A DNA stretch of 14,778 bases from Candidatus Magasanikbacteria bacterium CG_4_10_14_0_2_um_filter_41_10 (lineage in GTDB: Bacteria > Patescibacteriota > Patescibacteriia > Magasanikbacterales > UBA922), in contig PFPJ01000026.1 in assembly GCA_002792995.1 (NCBI GenBank), positions 1-14,778 on the forward strand, in the 5' to 3' direction. A program made the position numbers and the translations under genes. Within the stretch, counting starts at the first letter, position 1; each line of letters starts with the position of its first letter. The notes under the pieces were generated by a model. The model saw nothing but the letters and a program-made list of their open reading frames with translations, was not told the DNA's origin and did no database searches. Below are positions 14,101 to 14,778 of this stretch, one piece after another.

Positions 14101-14143
14101 TACAGCTCAATAACCATTCATCCCTGATTTTTAATTATTCACT

Positions 14144-14778
14144 ATGAAGCGCCTGTCATTTCTTTCATCTTTTTTCTTCGGTGCATCAGTATTACTCATG
14201 CCCAGTATTGTGTTTGGTGCAGACGATACATATGGATTGAAAGCTACTGCTGGAGCCGCGGGTCTTACCAAGTACGGACCAGATCTTCCTGCGCTCATTG
14301 GAAATGTCATTGGTACCATGCTGTCACTTGTTTCCGTGATATTTTTTGCCCTTATGATCTACGGTGGTATCAAGTGGATGATTTCTCGAGGAAATGAAGA
14401 CCAAAGCAAAAAAGCTCTTGATACGATCATTGCAGCTATTATTGGTATTATTATCGTATTGGCTTCCTACGCGATCACGACCTTTGTGTTCAGTAGTGTA
14501 GGATCTGCTGCTGGTGGTGGGGGAATTACGACTCAAGCTCAAGATACAAAGAAAGCAGATGGTTCAGCTTGTACTTTGGCGACACAGTGTACGTCTGGTG
14601 TGTGTACTAGCGGTGTATGTGTGGTAGCTGTCGATGTAAATAGTTGTACAAATGGTGGAACAGTGTGTCCAACTGGACAAACATGTAATACTGTTTCACA
14701 AGAATGTTTGTTAGACAGTCAGGTAGATTGTACTCAGCCTGGATTATCTTGCCCATCTGGAAAGACCTGTGATTTGGC
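14144..14778 (+). CDS. T4SS-pilin with C-terminal Cys-repeat ectodomain, 3'-truncated by the window edge
   Basis: The frame is open from the ATG at 14144 to the window end, with 211 codons visible. The signal peptide ends near VFG25/A26. It is followed by a short N-terminal segment and two hydrophobic helices (about 51-80 and 94-118) around the loop SRGNEDQSKKA (81-91); the core is YGGIKWMISRGNE. After TM2 comes a Gly/Gln/Thr linker (about 120-137) and then a Cys-rich domain. That domain has a CTLATQCTSGVCTSGVC segment (143-159) and at least two copies of a C-x6-C-P-x-G-x-T-C unit (from residues 168 and 196). The passenger is thus on the C-terminal side, opposite to the 7013 and 9835 proteins but still outside. 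The gene begins 43 nt after the previous stop without an SD or terminator, so it probably belongs to the same transcript. Confidence 0.88.
   Translation, partial: MKRLSFLSSFFFGASVLLMPSIVFGADDTYGLKATAGAAGLTKYGPDLPALIGNVIGTMLSLVSVIFFALMIYGGIKWMISRGNEDQSKKALDTIIAAIIGIIIVLASYAITTFVFSSVGSAAGGGGITTQAQDTKKADGSACTLATQCTSGVCTSGVCVVAVDVNSCTNGGTVCPTGQTCNTVSQECLLDSQVDCTQPGLSCPSGKTCDL
14645..14772 (+). repeat. Cys-repeat units at the right edge (protein-level repeat)
   Basis: Two units share the pattern C-x6-C-P-[TS]-G-[QK]-T-C-[ND], from Cys168 and Cys196 of the 14144 protein. More copies may follow beyond the window. Because the gene is cut, the full number is unknown. Confidence 0.7.

Noticed and set aside
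1..14778. CRISPR array, tRNA, rRNA or insertion sequence
   Set aside because: No regularly spaced direct repeats, no tRNA-like cloverleaf with a conserved TTCGA arm, no rRNA-like stretch and no transposase motif were seen.
1..14778. UGA recoded as glycine (code 25)
   Set aside because: All genes read through at normal length with the standard code and contain no in-frame TGA.

Overview
The window (about 40% GC by eye, every supported gene on the + strand) looks like chromosomal sequence from a Candidatus Patescibacteria (CPR) bacterium. The clues are tandem small T4SS-pilin (VirB2/TrbC-like) proteins with large Cys-rich ectodomains, compact gene spacing of 4 to 115 nt, almost no Shine-Dalgarno sequences, and a PilV/PilW/PilX-like minor-pilin block. 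No phylogenetic marker is present, so this is an inference. Translation fits the standard bacterial code: 12 visible stops are 8 TAA, 4 TAG and no TGA, and no reading frame carries an internal TGA.

Layout. 1-1584: 3' part of an ABC exporter (left end cut), then an intrinsic terminator. 1654-2112: small coiled-coil protein, then a second terminator. 2153-6067: a promoter with an extended -10, a leader that can fold into a hairpin or pseudoknot, and three genes for minor type IV pilin-like proteins (PilV-like with inserted beta domains, PilW-like, PilX-like). 6079-7008: promoter and a GalU-type UDP-glucose pyrophosphorylase. 7013-13030: four tightly packed genes with no terminator between them or after galU. 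Three of these encode secreted proteins with a two-helix T4SS-pilin module joined to large ectodomains; the fourth encodes an orphan solute-binding lipoprotein. 13054-14778: a strong promoter and the only strong SD in the window drive a small pilin. A long hairpin follows, then a second small pilin and a third pilin with a C-terminal Cys-repeat ectodomain that runs off the right edge.

The main point of interest is the array of six paralogous two-helix pilin modules in one 7.8-kb stretch. Each has a signal peptide and a core of the form GG-x2-W-M-x3-G-N-E followed by a basic loop. The array grades from minimal pilins to fusions with Cys-rich domains and, in one case, an alpha/beta-hydrolase-like domain plus an SH3-like domain. 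Topology is consistent across all six: signal peptide removed, basic loop in the cytoplasm, passengers outside. I infer a modular surface pilus or envelope-associated T4SS-like apparatus, with one major subunit and several decorated minor subunits. No VirB4, VirB6 or VirD4 is visible, so the assembly machinery must lie elsewhere if it exists.

Intergenic stretches are all under 120 nt, so there are no long gene-free regions. No tRNA, rRNA, CRISPR array or insertion sequence was seen.
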